Positions 11,457 to 23,880 of a stretch of 64,000 nucleotides of DNA are shown piece by piece. The stretch's first letter is position 1, and every line of letters starts with the position of its first letter. Source of the DNA: Conus ventricosus (lineage: Eukaryota; Mollusca; Gastropoda; Neogastropoda; Conidae). The notes under the pieces were generated by a model, which saw nothing but the letters and a program-made list of their open reading frames with translations, was not told where the DNA came from and did not search any database. The stretch covers positions 74,921,951-74,985,950 of the forward strand of contig CM031616.1 in the NCBI GenBank assembly GCA_018398815.1, in the 5' to 3' direction. The position numbers and the translations under genes were made by a program.

Positions 11457-11989
11457 GACTTTCTTTGGACCTCGGAACGAGTGATTAACAGCACGCTCGC
11501 CAGGCCTCTCTGTTGGACTAGCAGGGTATATTCCGAGGTAGGTCCCTACAGAAGATATATCCATTATTAATATATTTATTTATTATATGCAATGATCAGT
11601 GTCATGATGTCATGCTTTATCTTCTAGGTTATTCCTATGCCATCACCGCAGTTTCGATGTTATTCTGTTCACGTCATCAACGTGACTATTAAGGAATTTG
11701 TCATTTTCCTTCGTTACAGGTTTGGAGATCCGATGCGGTTGCGGATCGGTTTATCTTTGTTAAAGGTGTCATCTTCACTAGTGTTTCATCTCCATCTGTA
11801 TAAGCATTGTGCCCACAGTTAGGCATACAAACACCGCACATCACACTAGGGAATTCATACATTTGTGTGTCTGTATGTCGACATATTCAGATTTTTCTTT
11901 TTCTTTTTACATACAGACGCAATTGTACCTTGGCGTGTTTTCTACGTTGCCACAAGGTGGACATTACCCAAGGCAATATAACTTTCAGG
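11457..11989. other. unique spacer, nothing recognised
   Basis: No frame with coding character, no repeat and no RNA gene could be supported. Confidence 0.5.
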
Positions 11990-12190
11990 TGCCCTGCTAC
12001 CCTGTGATCCTGTTATCCTGTCGACCTGCTGTCCTGTGATCCTGTTATCCTGTCGACCTGCTACCCTGTGATCCTGTTATCCTGTCGACCTGCTATCCTG
12101 TGATCCTGTTATCCTATCGACCTGCTATCCTGTGATCCTGTTATCCTGTCGACCTGCTATCATGTGATCATGTTATGCTGTCGACCTGGG
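11990..12190. repeat. ~32-bp minisatellite
   Basis: About six copies of a unit built from 'tgatcctgttatcctgtcga' plus 'cctgctatcc', with single-base variants (tatcatg, ttatgctg) in the last copy. Confidence 0.85.
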
Positions 12191-13330
<1,140 letters not shown>

Positions 13331-13398
13331 ACTAGGCAAGGCAAGGCAAGGCAAGGCAAGGCAAGACAAGGCAAGACAGCAGCAGCAGCAGCAGCAGC
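13331..13398. repeat. (GGCAA)n and (CAG)n short arrays
   Basis: About nine GGCAA/GACAA pentamers run directly into six CAG triplets, which abut the 48-bp array. Confidence 0.85.
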
Positions 13399-14327
13399 CC
13401 CACGTCACAACAAAGAGGCGAGGACCATCTGCCTCACAATGACAGCCCCACGTCACAACAAAGAGGCGCAGACCATCTGCCTCACAATGACAGCCCCACG
13501 TCACTACAAAGAGGCGCAGACCATCTGCCTCACAATGACAGCCCCACGTCACAAAGAGGCGAGGACCATCTGCCTCACAATGAAAGCCCCACGTCACAAC
13601 AAAGAGGCGCAGACCATCTGCCTCACAATGACAGCCCCACGTCACAACAAAGAGGCGCAGACCATCTGCCTCACAAAGACAGCCCCACGTCACAACAAAG
13701 AGGAGCAGACCATCTGCCTCACAATGACAGCCCCACGTCACTACAAAGAGGCGCAGACCATCTGCCTCACAATGACAGCCCCACGTCACAAAGAGGCGCA
13801 GACCATCTGCCTCACAATGACAGCCCCACGTCACAACAAAGAGGCGCAGACCATCTGCCTCACAATGACAGCCCCACGTCACAACAAAGAGGCGCAGACC
13901 ATCTGCCTCACAATGACAGCCCCACGTCACAAAGAGGCGCAGACCATCTGCCTCACAATGACAGCCCCACGTCACTACAAAGAGGCGCAGACCATCTGCC
14001 TCACAATGACAGCCCCACGTCACAACAAAGAGGAGCAGACCATCTGCCTCACAATGACAGCCCCACGTCACAAAGAGGCGCAGACCATCTGCCTCACAAT
14101 GACAGCCCCACGTCACAACAAAGAGGCGCAGACCATCTGCCTCACAATGACAGCCCCACGTCACAAAGAGGCGAGGACCATCTGCCTCACAATGACAGCC
14201 CCACGTCACAACAAAGAGGCGCAGACCATCTGCCTCACAATGACAGCCCCACGTCACAACAAAGAGGCGCAGACCATCTGCCTCACAATGACAGCCCCAC
14301 GTCACAACAAAGAGGCGCAGACCAACG
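13399..14327. repeat. 48/45-bp tandem array, 20 units, open on both strands
   Basis: Twenty units of the type 'cagccccacgtcacaacaaa' + 'gaggcgcagaccatctgcct' + 'cacaatga'. Units are 48 bases, or 45 where a 'caa' is missing, and always multiples of three. One plus-strand frame runs through with the period APRHNKEAQTICLTMT, and a minus-strand frame is open as well. No start context, conserved flank or splice signals support a protein, so it is listed as a satellite. Variant units (Y for N, E for A, lost codon) are interspersed. Confidence 0.9.
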
Positions 14328-14691
14328 TGCCTGCCGGGAGAGCCCTGCGAGTGAGTTATCACCCCCCCCCCCACCCACCTCTCCCTACTCACTCCTGGGC
14401 GATTCTGGAGTAAATATAATGGATAAGATTGTCACGTGGGTGATGTCACGTGGTAATTGTTCAAGGGAAACGCTATGCTCAATCCCAACTCAATCGCGCT
14501 AACCACACAAACATCAAATTCAAACACGGAAATACGAGTACAAAAAAACTGAAACTTTACTGTCACAAAAAAACAGATGTTCACAACATGTTTACATACA
14601 TATATAAGGACGGGTATACATTTATAACTTCAAAAGGGATGTAAATAAATGGAAGGGCCCACACACACACACGCACACACACCCCACACAC

Positions 14692-14742
<51 letters not shown>

Positions 14743-17400
14743 AATCGAATCTCTCTCCACTAACATGCACGCCCCGGCCGGATTCTGGGTGGGGCCAGGA
14801 GGTAAGGTAGAGCCGGAATGCAATCAAATGGTCAAGGAAGTTAAAAAAAAAACAGGAATGCTTGCCAAAAACTGATCCCTCGAAAATTAAAATAGGGATG
14901 ACCAGGATTGCCAAGATGGAAATCAAGGACAACAACCTGTGGGATGAGACCGGATTACGGTTCAGAAGAAGAAATTTTAGCACTGGATAATTAGATAAGC
15001 AAGGCCAAAACAAAGGGGAGCGTCTTGGGCAATACCTTAGAATGGGGTAGGTATACTGGGGAAGTTCAACTGCTAAGGGCTGTAACTAAACATCCAACAT
15101 TAATTTACCCTGCACAAGAAAAAAAAACGCACCATACAGCGGCGACAACCCTGGAAAGCAAGTATATATGGAAATGCACAACACAACATTCATGTTAGGC
15201 AAACATAACTATAATAGAATGATAAAGCGCTCTGCTGACAAAACTGATTTAACGCCTGTCCTTTATCTCTGCAATAAAACGTGGATGCCAGACTTACAGA
15301 CCGATCCCCCCAAAGCCTCAACCGTGAGACAGTCCTGTGCGGGTCCAGCGAAGGGAGAGCGCGTCTGTCCGTCGGATGCACACCACGACAGGATAGCGTC
15401 CTTTCTCCTTCCAAGGAGATACAGTTACACACAACGAGGCCACGAAGGTCCGATGGTGAAGGTGAAATACACTCCAGTCAGGCACACAGGTGTGGCGGCC
15501 GTCCAACACCTGTACACAAACAGGTAGGGCAGTGACACCAGCGACCCACGAAGCTGTAGTGGCAGAGAGTGGGGTCGCCGGCGCAACACAAAATGAAGGG
15601 TCAGGCTGAAGGTCCTCTCTCCCAAAGATGGTGCACGGCGGCAGGTGCGTCCTCGTTCCGACCCGGGGCGAGGAGTCCTTGCGGGTTCCCGGGAGGGGGC
15701 GAGGAGGAGGAAGGGCTGAAGACTGGGAGAGGAAAGGGGAGGGATGATGTGGGCGTAGAAGAAGATGGAGGTAGTTGGGTCAAGCCGTGGTCGCAGCAGC
15801 AGCTGCGGTACGGTGGCGGCAACAGCAGAAACCGGAAAGGCGGCGAGACCCGCTACAGATGCAAGGTCAGCGGCAGCAGCAGCGGCACACAGGTAGGTCA
15901 GCCACTGGTGAGGGGAAGGAGGAAAAAAACCAACAAGAGGAAGAAGTAGAAGTAGAAGACGAAGTAGAAGAACAAGAAGAAGTCCTGGAAAACACACAAA
16001 AGATGGTTTCCCAATAAACATGTGCGAAGCAAAAACCCGTAAGCAGACATCCATTACAGAGAGTAACAAGGACAGGCACTGGCAGAGCGCTTGCTAATTT
16101 TTGTTCTCAAATAGTATTAAATACATTTCCCCAGTTCAGACACTTTGTCTACATACATATTTCCAATAAACGTTCACAACCGTTTATGTCAAACACCCCG
16201 GGGTTGGCTCTCTTGAGTTAAAAAAAAAACGAATCATCTCCCTTGGGACAACTCTTTTCCATTAACAGAGGCCGGAAGCATTAACAGCGCCACATAAACT
16301 TATGGGCGCTCTAAATATTTACAGGAATGACAACAAAAATGGTAAAGAAAAAACCCAAGTCCTGAACACACGCATTTACAAGTGACGACCACTAACACAC
16401 AAAACACGTATGGCGAGACACATAACCCGGAATGCGGTACAGGCACGCGACGACACACAGAACACAGCAACACTACATATTTGGAGGGGAAAATGGATAA
16501 CACGCCCTACTGCTGTAAAATGAAAAATAAAATGGCCTAGAAGTAAATGAATAATTAAAAGTTGGTATAAACGAAAAGGTAATATGATAAACGAAAATAA
16601 TACTCAAACACAACAAAATAAATATTGAAAGAATTAAAGTAATAGCTGGGAGGAAAACCAATTCTTTAAAATCGATTTGGAAATAAATAAATAATAAAAG
16701 AAAATAGATATGAACTAACTACGCAATGTACTCACCAACTAGACTTGTGAAAGGGACTCCTTGAGGAGCTGGAATAGTAAGCCCTGCACGGCTCGTATCC
16801 CCCGGTCAGGGCCTAAAAGTTTAGAAAAAAAAAAACAGGCTTCTGCCTCCAAGTGAATCAGGGATTCACGACTGCGATATGGATCACAGGAATACTACAA
16901 AAGCTGGACAAGACGACAGCACTCCTATGGAGTACAATGGTTTGGTTCAACCCAAAGGTAAAAACCTGATGCCGAGAGCCCGGAGATATGGATCTCCAAA
17001 AAAAAAATAATGCAACGCAGTTTCCCTCAAGGCGAAACGATGGTGGCTCCCCGAGGGATACGGATCCCTCACAAAATACAGTTACAAGAAAACTTCAAGC
17101 ATAAGGCTTGCACGACACGTTATCTTTCCTCCCACTCTATCCCCTCCCAACCTCGACTGCCCACGTCGGTTTCAAAAAAAAAAACTCCTTCGCAGGTGAG
17201 AGGAGGCTCACTCAGCCTACGTTTAACCCCCGTGCAACCCGAGTCCACACGGACAACACATGACAATGCAGGATGGAACGTGGGTTGCAGAGAGTTTAAA
17301 AAGTAAAGTAAAACTAAGTTGTTTTTTTTTATAGACACATAACACTCTGCTTAAGATTACATTTTAACAAAACTAACCCCCTACACAAATTCTTCCCTCT
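14328..17400. other. unclassified intergenic DNA with a (CA)n tract
   Basis: A (CA)n tract with GC interruptions lies at 14659-14740. The rest includes GAA/GAG-rich DNA (15930-15990) and A-runs near 15121, 16220, 16825 and 17175. Several frames of 60-200 codons occur on both strands but overlap and have low-complexity composition; none resembles a known protein. It may include an unrecognised retroelement LTR. Confidence 0.4.
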
Positions 17401-17624
17401 GGACAAAACGGACCTTGAACATGACAGTTGGAAGCATGCAGTGCGTGACAAAGATGATGGTAATTATGAGGATAACGACGACGATAACAACAACAATAAT
17501 AATAATGACAACAACAGCAATAATGATAACGACGATGATAATGATGACGGTAATAGTAGCAACAGCTAATGCTTCTGGACATCCTATCTTTCACCAGATG
17601 CATTACAGCTAGACTCTCTCTCCA

Positions 17625-17717
<93 letters not shown>

Positions 17718-17729
17718 TCATACACACGC

Positions 17730-17768
<39 letters not shown>

Positions 17769-17791
17769 CACGCACGCACGCACGCATGCCA

Positions 17792-17837
<46 letters not shown>

Positions 17838-17888
17838 CATAATCCCAAAGCAGTCGAACGCGCGCGCATGTACACACACACACACACA

Positions 17889-17938
<50 letters not shown>

Positions 17939-18000
17939 ACACACACAGAGTTCATGGCCCTTCTTCGTACCAGCACACAGAGTCCGCACAAGATAGTACG

Positions 18001-18046
<46 letters not shown>

Positions 18047-18060
18047 GCCTCCACTTCACC
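17401..18060. repeat. trinucleotide, (CT)n and (CA)n microsatellite cluster
   Basis: A degenerate (AAC/AAT/GAT)n run (17455-17570) is followed by (CT)n (17630-17684), several (CA)n blocks with (CGCA) parts (17685-17945) and another (CT)n (18006-18044). Confidence 0.85.
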
Positions 18061-18305
18061 TAATACAGAATGAAGATGATCAGAGCATACCACGTTCTTC
18101 ACTTGACTCGCTCCTTTCCAACCCCCTCCCTCGCATGCACGTGTCTTAAAGTATCAAACCACTTCAAAACAGTAATCCTGTTTGGAAGCATCATCAAGAA
18201 GATGACAAAACAGTCTCGGCTTTGGTCAGCGAATAAAAACAAACACTAGCGCCCACTGACGCCAGAAAACGAGAAAATCAAGCTGGAAACAAAAGAAAGG
18301 GAACT

Positions 18306-18344
<39 letters not shown>
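18306..18344. repeat. 39-base poly-G run
   Basis: An uninterrupted G homopolymer. A C run with a few A (18624-18650) lies nearby. Such runs can form G-quadruplexes and are hard to sequence, so the true length is uncertain. Confidence 0.9.
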
Positions 18345-18674
18345 CGCGAAGACCTCAACCAAGGCGAGCTGATTGGGGAGTTTGCTGACTGTCCTTCGAC
18401 CAAGTTCCCACGCAACGGGTCCGCACCAAACATACAATGGATTCGTCCCTGAACCGTATCCAACTGCCCCACTAACTTTTTTCTATCAAAACCGCTTCAT
18501 CAATTTGGACGCAGTCTTAAAATTCCTGGATTTATAATTTTATCTGTATCTTCATCACTGATCCACGCTAAAAAAAAGTTTTATTAAAAAGTTAAGTTTC
18601 ATCCCTAGGCTACCTCCAATCTCCCCCCCCCCCCCCCCACCCCCACCCCATTTCATTAAACATTAGCCTGTCAC

Positions 18675-19040
18675 CAGCCGCCATGGCAAACTGGTTAGCG
18701 TCGCGGAATCCCGGCTGGGAGCTCGTGGGTTCGATCCCCATCAGAGCCATGTGGGATTTTTCTGCCCCGATCGGCTCCTACTCAGCTGAGTTTGCTGTGG
18801 GCTCAGTTGGGAAGACTGCGACCCCACAGTCAAGTTTCATCCACTTAATGGAAGCGTCTCTGAGAGTGTTGCTCACATCTCCTGACCAACACTGCAGGTG
18901 TCTGTATCTCTCAAGCCTGGCTGGCGCCGGGACATATTATGAAAGTGAAGTGTAGAGTACAGCCCTGTCATTCAGTCTTAGACCGGAATGGAAATCCGTA
19001 GCATCATGTTCATCCTCCTCATTCTCATCGATCAGCATTA
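18675..19040 (+). mobile_element. tRNA-derived SINE
   Basis: An A-box-like TGGCAAACTGG at 18684-18694 and a B box GGTTCGATCCC at 18728-18738 form an internal RNA polymerase III promoter with tRNA-like spacing. A non-tRNA body of about 290 bases follows, ending in a 'ctcctcattctcatc' tail near 19015-19030 and an A-rich end. The tRNA part is imperfect, so this is a retroposon rather than a tRNA gene. Confidence 0.75.
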
Positions 19041-19299
19041 AAAGAAAAATAGTCTGTCAATTTCTGTGTTACCTTGCTGACACCGGCTCACGTAATAACC
19101 TAACTCCTGTAGTGGAGGACACGACGTCGTCGTCCTAGAAAGGGGTTTCTTGCCCTTGCGCGCTTCAGCTATTCCCTGCACAGCTGAAAACCTGCGTCTG
19201 CTCTCAAGACAGTACGGTCAATGAAAGCTAACCCTTTTCATCGGCGGCTACACAAAGCAAGGACGGCTCTCCAAACACGTCCAAGGCACACTTCTCTCA

Positions 19300-19420
19300 A
19301 TTTGGGTTTTCTTTCATTTTCGTGTGTCACTTTGGTCCTGCCCGCAGAAGGCCTCCTAGTCGAAACGCGTTTCTTTTTCTAAAATGCACTTTGTACGTGT
19401 CAATGCTGGAATGTGGTAGG
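19300..19420 (+). mobile_element. hammerhead-like repeat fragment
   Basis: The core at 19337-19372 ends 'ggcctcctagtcgaaacgcg' after a degenerate CTG box. Together with the preceding 'ttttcgtgtgtcac' it resembles the cores at 8521 and 48869. The ribozyme fold is less complete here. A (GT)n tract (19446-19541) follows. Confidence 0.4.
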
Positions 19421-19442
19421 ATTTCTTTCCCTATTCTTTTAT

Positions 19443-19445
<3 letters not shown>

Positions 19446-19528
<83 letters not shown>

Positions 19529-19541
19529 CGTGTGCGTGTGT
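19446..19541. repeat. (GT)n microsatellite
   Basis: About 45 GT dinucleotides, ending with GTGC variants. Confidence 0.95.
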
Positions 19542-19632
19542 TTTCGTTGTTTGTTTTGATGTGGGCTGATCTAATCACAAATATTACATGCAGCTCAGAG
19601 CGTAACGAACGTGTGGCGTCAATGGACTCCAT

Positions 19633-19724
19633 AGAGAACGGGAAAATGCTGATTCTAACTTTCCCTACCCCTCAACAAGTTTCGGGGTAGGGGAAAGTTA
19701 GAAATCAGCATTTTCCCGTTTTCT
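19633..19724. repeat. 92-bp terminal hairpin at the outer end of the left Polinton
   Basis: The arms run 19633-19671 and 19684-19724 around a 12-base loop (tcaacaagtttc). They pair almost perfectly (AGAGAACGGGAAAATGCTGA against its complement), with a one-base bulge and a few mismatches near the ATPase side. The hairpin begins 14 bases after the ATPase stop codon. The same structure in inverse orientation lies at 54772-54864, again just after an ATPase 3' end. Sequence outside the two hairpins differs, so the hairpin appears to mark the element border. Confidence 0.9.
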
Positions 19725-19737
19725 AACTAGTTCTCTC

Positions 19738-20349
19738 CTACAAACAAACATACTGTGTAGGATTATCCGTTTTCAATACTAATTTACTAAACTTTTCAGA
19801 TTTTAGTTTTTGATTAATCCTATGTTTTTCCTGATCATTTTCAATAACATCATTTTCGCGCAAACATTCATCAAATGAGTCTCTGTCTTTCATGTGAAAT
19901 AAAACTACAGTCTTTAACTGTTCTCTAAAGTCTTTTAAAACTGAATTATATTTTTGACATAAAATCCACACACTTATCCCAGCATGTCTTCCACTGAAAG
20001 CTAGTTTTGACAAAGTGTTTCTTTTTTTAACTATGTCTCTTTCTGCCGAACAGTCATCTATAATAAATAGTGTCTGCGTTCCTTCAAACAGTCTATAAAA
20101 CTGTTCTAAACACTCACTCAGTTTATTGCTAGGATCAACTAAATATATGTCATCATCTGTCCATATAAACCTTCTATCATGATATGCTTTGTTCCATTTA
20201 AGTGTTGGACAGAAAATCACAATATGATCAAAATTATAGCGATAAACTGTTTGTAATAAGTCTAGGACAAATATTGTTTTTCCACAACCAGTCTGCCCAC
20301 AAATCAATGAACAATGAGGAGTTTTTGTCATAAAGTTTAACTGCGCCAT
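19738..20349 (-). CDS. A32-like (FtsK/HerA-type) genome-packaging ATPase
   Basis: An intact 203-codon frame. Walker A is GQTGCGKT (about residues 18-25) and Walker B is TLFIIDDCS (about residues 92-100). An SGRHAGISVWILCQ segment near residue 120 has the sensor-type motif of A32/FtsK-HerA ATPases. In the family this enzyme translocates DNA into virus-like capsids of Polintons, adintoviruses and giant-virus relatives. The ATG at 20349 follows gene B by 16 bases on the same strand, suggesting joint expression. The terminal hairpin starts 14 bases after the stop. It is the only intact ATPase in the window; the copy at 52135 is frameshifted and fragments lie at 36381, 36839 and 54611. Confidence 0.9.
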   Translation of the reverse strand: MAQLNFMTKTPHCSLICGQTGCGKTIFVLDLLQTVYRYNFDHIVIFCPTLKWNKAYHDRRFIWTDDDIYLVDPSNKLSECLEQFYRLFEGTQTLFIIDDCSAERDIVKKRNTLSKLAFSGRHAGISVWILCQKYNSVLKDFREQLKTVVLFHMKDRDSFDECLRENDVIENDQEKHRINQKLKSEKFSKLVLKTDNPTQYVCL

Positions 20350-20365
20350 GGTTTTATAACAGAAT

Positions 20366-23115
20366 TTAATCTAATCCAGTTATTATATTTATCATACTCT
20401 CTGTCAAAACTTGTTCAGTATAATAAAACCCTATAAGGCCTAAATGTGTAAGATTAATCCAATTCAGTTCTGTAAGATTGTTCCTATTTAAGTCAATATT
20501 GATTTTGTTGCTTGTTGTTATGACCTTAATATCCTCACCATTGTGAAGAACGACGATGGTAACTTTAAGACGTTTAACGTCTAAGTTTTGCCAGCTAATA
20601 TTAATTCCTTTTATAAGGACGTCACTAACGCCCACAACCCCATCCCTCTCCACATCTTTAAGGACAGAAATTTCAAATATCATTGTGAACGTGTCTCCTA
20701 ATTTCCTGCGCGGAATGAACTGTAATTTTGTAGAAGCTTCCTGTCACGGTCGCTAAGCCGGATGGCCCTACCACCCCTACCCACACCTATTACACACTAG
20801 AGCAGACAACACAGCACACTAACACAACTTTACAATCACGCGCACCTCTTTATTTCACACACCCAAACATACCATGGCGCCACCACTCACGTCCATCTAC
20901 AACCACACACCGGTATCCCACTTCTTCACTGACCCACCCTACCCTACTACGACCCTGAGAACCCTAACCTATACTAAAACACCAGTTGCGGTATATCACT
21001 GCGACCTAGGGACGCAGAGATAGCCCGCACACGTGGTGGCTAACTAATAGGGACAAGAATAAACCCAAGGGACTCTAAACTTAAACTGCTACCACCCACA
21101 CCTCTCCCAGGACCCACCCTTCTCTTTTGACCCGGGACCACTATCGCACTGGTCACTGCGTCCTAAGGGAGGCAACGACAAGTACCCTACACTGTGCTGG
21201 CCACTACGTCCCAAAAGGAGGCAGTAGCTAACACCCCTACCCTACTGCCTAACGCTACACCCCTTCTACAACACCCATGGGACAACCTATCCCGGCCCGG
21301 AAAGCTCCAGTCCTTGGCACTGTCCGGGGACCCTCACAGACTGACTCCTCCACGGATGACTCCGCTCCTCAGCGCTGTCCGTGGACCCTCGCAGGCTGAC
21401 CCCTCCACGGATGACTCCGCTCCTCAGCACTGTCCGTGGCCTCACAGGCTGACTCCTCCACGGATGACTCCGCTCCTCAGCACTGTACGTGGCGTCACGC
21501 AGGCTGACACCCCGAAGACTCTACCACCCCGGCGCCGACCGTGACTCCTCAGGGTTTCTGACTCCTCCCCTGCGCTGGGCACGACACCCGGCGCACCCAC
21601 ACACCGACGCCCTCTCGACGAGTCCGGGGCTCGAAGGACACCTCCTCCTCTGAAGGCCCCGCCGGACACTGAGGGTGAGGGAAGGTCTGGTGCAGCGCCC
21701 TCTCCACAGGACGCCGAACAGGGTAGAGCAACAGGTGGCTGGGGAACTCCAGGAAGAAACCCCGGCAGCAGGAGGAGAGCTGCACCCCAGACGGCAGCCG
21801 GCCCTTCCCGGTAAAGCAACAGGCAACGGGAAAACTGCCGCTCACCTGCCGGCACGCGGCAGCAGACTGCGGTGGTCTGGCCCCACCCTCAGGACGGAAC
21901 AGGATACCTGCTAACACAAACTGGACGACAGACGTTCAACCACACCAGTTCTGCAACTGGCTGACGTGGCTGCCCAAAAGAGACGACACAGAACCCGGCA
22001 CAGGCCAAGGGCACACCAGACCCGACGAGGACCTGGCACTAACTATGACTCGAAGTCACTCAGCTCGACTAACGGCGCTGCCGCCGCAACTACAAGGCGC
22101 GTCCACTCCGACGAACACCAGGGACCGAAGTGAAGCTACCCCCAACGCATTCCGACTGGTCGGAATCAAGCGAACTCTACTCACAACACAAAACAGCGAT
22201 TGGTCAGAGCAGCGTATCCCTCCGCAGAGCTGACACGCCGGACCCAACGGACTAGTTGTTGCTTGTGCAACAGCACGACAATTTACCACAAAAAACTCAC
22301 AGACTTGACAACACCAACAACAGCCGATATCTGCCCCGCCTTCTCTGGTGTAGAACCAAAGTAACAACAGGGTAACAATCGGAAACGAAACCAACCTCCC
22401 GTTTCCATCCTTCAATAAGTGAAGATTGGAACTCAAGAATATTGTGTATCTTATTTCCCCAACACCCTACTAGCCTAATCTTCCACCTTAACCATAACCC
22501 CAAATCTTACACACGCACGCTCGCACACACACATATACACATATGCACACGCGCACACGCTCTCTATTTCTGAACTACCATTACTCCAAACACATGGACG
22601 GCTAATTTACTACCGCCGATCGGTGACACTTCCTTTAAAACCGTTTCTTTTCTGTGGAGGATGTACTGTTTTTTCCCATACGGCGTTATTTCAATCTCTT
22701 TCCGATTATTGTCCTCTGGCATAAGACTTATATGTAAAGGGCCAGAGTTGAGTGCTTTTCTGAAACTTTTTTGACGGCTAAAAAATGTAAATGGGCTTAT
22801 GAATTCAAATTTTATTTCCCATTCTAAATATGGTTCTAAGTGCCATTTGCTGTCAGGTTTTCGAACTATTTTATATTCATACTGGCCAGCATTATTTGCT
22901 TCTACATTGCGCAGTTGCTCTAGTTTAGGAAACTTTTTGTTGTCGCCAACCTCTTTGCGTTTATAATCACCATCTTTAGTGTACTCAAACCCATACAAAG
23001 CGCCTATCTCACCATTCTGTTCAAAGTCCGCAACGTCTGCAAGGTCTTTTAATTCTAAAGTTATACACCTCACAGGCGCTAATGTAACTCCGGATTCTTC
23101 TGGCCCACGCGACAG
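20366..23115 (-). pseudogene. Polinton protein B, split by a solo LTR
   Basis: On minus the gene starts at about 23115, where the right-arm ATG reads CTG, so the start codon is lost. It runs as VRCITLELKDLADVADFEQNG... to 22634, is broken by the LTR at 20742-22628, and resumes at 20736 through MIFEISVLKDV to the stop at 20366. The right-arm copy shows one gene of about 285 codons. No enzymatic motif is visible. It directly precedes the ATPase, a position often held by virion proteins in Polintons, but a capsid role is only a guess. Confidence 0.7.
20742..22628. mobile_element. solo LTR (1.89 kb) in Polinton gene B
   Basis: It begins TGTCACGGTCG and ends GATCGGTGACA, with the 5-bp target duplication CTTCC at 20737-20741 and 22629-22633. 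The uninterrupted right-arm gene shows the empty site. It contains a ~45-bp minisatellite (about 21330-21510, unit around 'ggatgactccgctcctcagc') and GC-rich frames that are not genes. No internal retroelement genes remain. Confidence 0.9.
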
Positions 23116-23163
23116 TGTTTTAGTACAACTTATTATTTTATTTCCAAAACAATGTGCAGGTTA

Positions 23164-23880
23164 TCACATTTCACGGCTTTTCCTGTTTTGTCTGCAATTT
23201 TTTATATTAAATGATCTGACCCTCCCACAAACTAATCTTTTAAAATGTAAATTAGGGAATTGTATAATTTCATAATAGCAATATGCAGCTTTCCCTGACG
23301 GAAGAGCTCTTAAAACAGTTGAGGGCCTTCCATCATATAAGTTTTCATCAGTGCTTAGCTCGTCTAAATGAACATAGAGTAATGAATGTAATGCAAGATC
23401 GAGCGGATTTTCTCCCTCATAAGTAGTTTTGTTTGGTGTAACACTAAAACTATGAAGGGGCTGATTGTCAGTTGCAAAGCCTAACATTTTTAGCTAGCTC
23501 TTTATCAAAAGAGTAACCTACTTCTTCTTTTTCGGGTTTAAATGTTAACATTGTTTTTAGTTTTGCATTTTAAGTTTGAAGTAAGTAAAAAGTTCTCATT
23601 GCTTTTTTGTGAGAAAAACCCCCCGTAAAACCATAGGTTTTGTTAACGGAAACTTTGGCCCCTTTTTTGTAAAATTTTTTAAAAACCTTTTTATTTTTCT
23701 TGGATTCACTTATATTAAACCATACGATTTGAAAAAATATTTATGAAGTGCAACCATTTTGGCTCCGCAATTGTTATCAATACATGTTCTAAAAACGAAG
23801 GACGGTTTTGGGGTTTGTTATTGTTACAAACTTTTTTAAAGAAAAAAAATGAGTGCATTCAAATTACAATGCAAAATATT
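23164..23880 (-). pseudogene. Polinton protein C, left copy
   Basis: A clean frame (23487-23164) begins MLGFATDNQPLHSF and holds LHSLLYVHLDELSTDENLYD. Upstream, after a frame change, the N-terminal part (to about 23880) has LKTMLTFKPEKEE-like sequence also seen in the right arm at 50788-50900. A GYL...LA.xLGF...SLLYVHLD pattern is one I recall from abundant unnamed invertebrate Polinton-like proteins. Function is unknown; a virion or end protein is possible. Confidence 0.6.

Noticed and set aside
13399..14327. CRISPR-like array
   Set aside because: There are no unique spacers; the units are contiguous variants of one sequence in a eukaryotic setting.
15425..16069. Minus frame of 214 codons with Leu-rich segment
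   Set aside because: It derives mostly from GAA/CAG-like low-complexity DNA; overlapping frames are equally long and nothing is conserved.
18684..18756. Functional tRNA gene
   Set aside because: A and B boxes are present, but the cloverleaf is imperfect and a long SINE body follows.
21194..21917. Several overlapping GC-rich frames
   Set aside because: They lie inside a solo LTR with exact target duplications and read through its minisatellite.
22564..22628. Alternative C-terminus of protein B (GGSKLAVHVFGVMVVQK)
   Set aside because: These codons lie within the LTR; TG...CA ends and a 5-bp duplication explain them.
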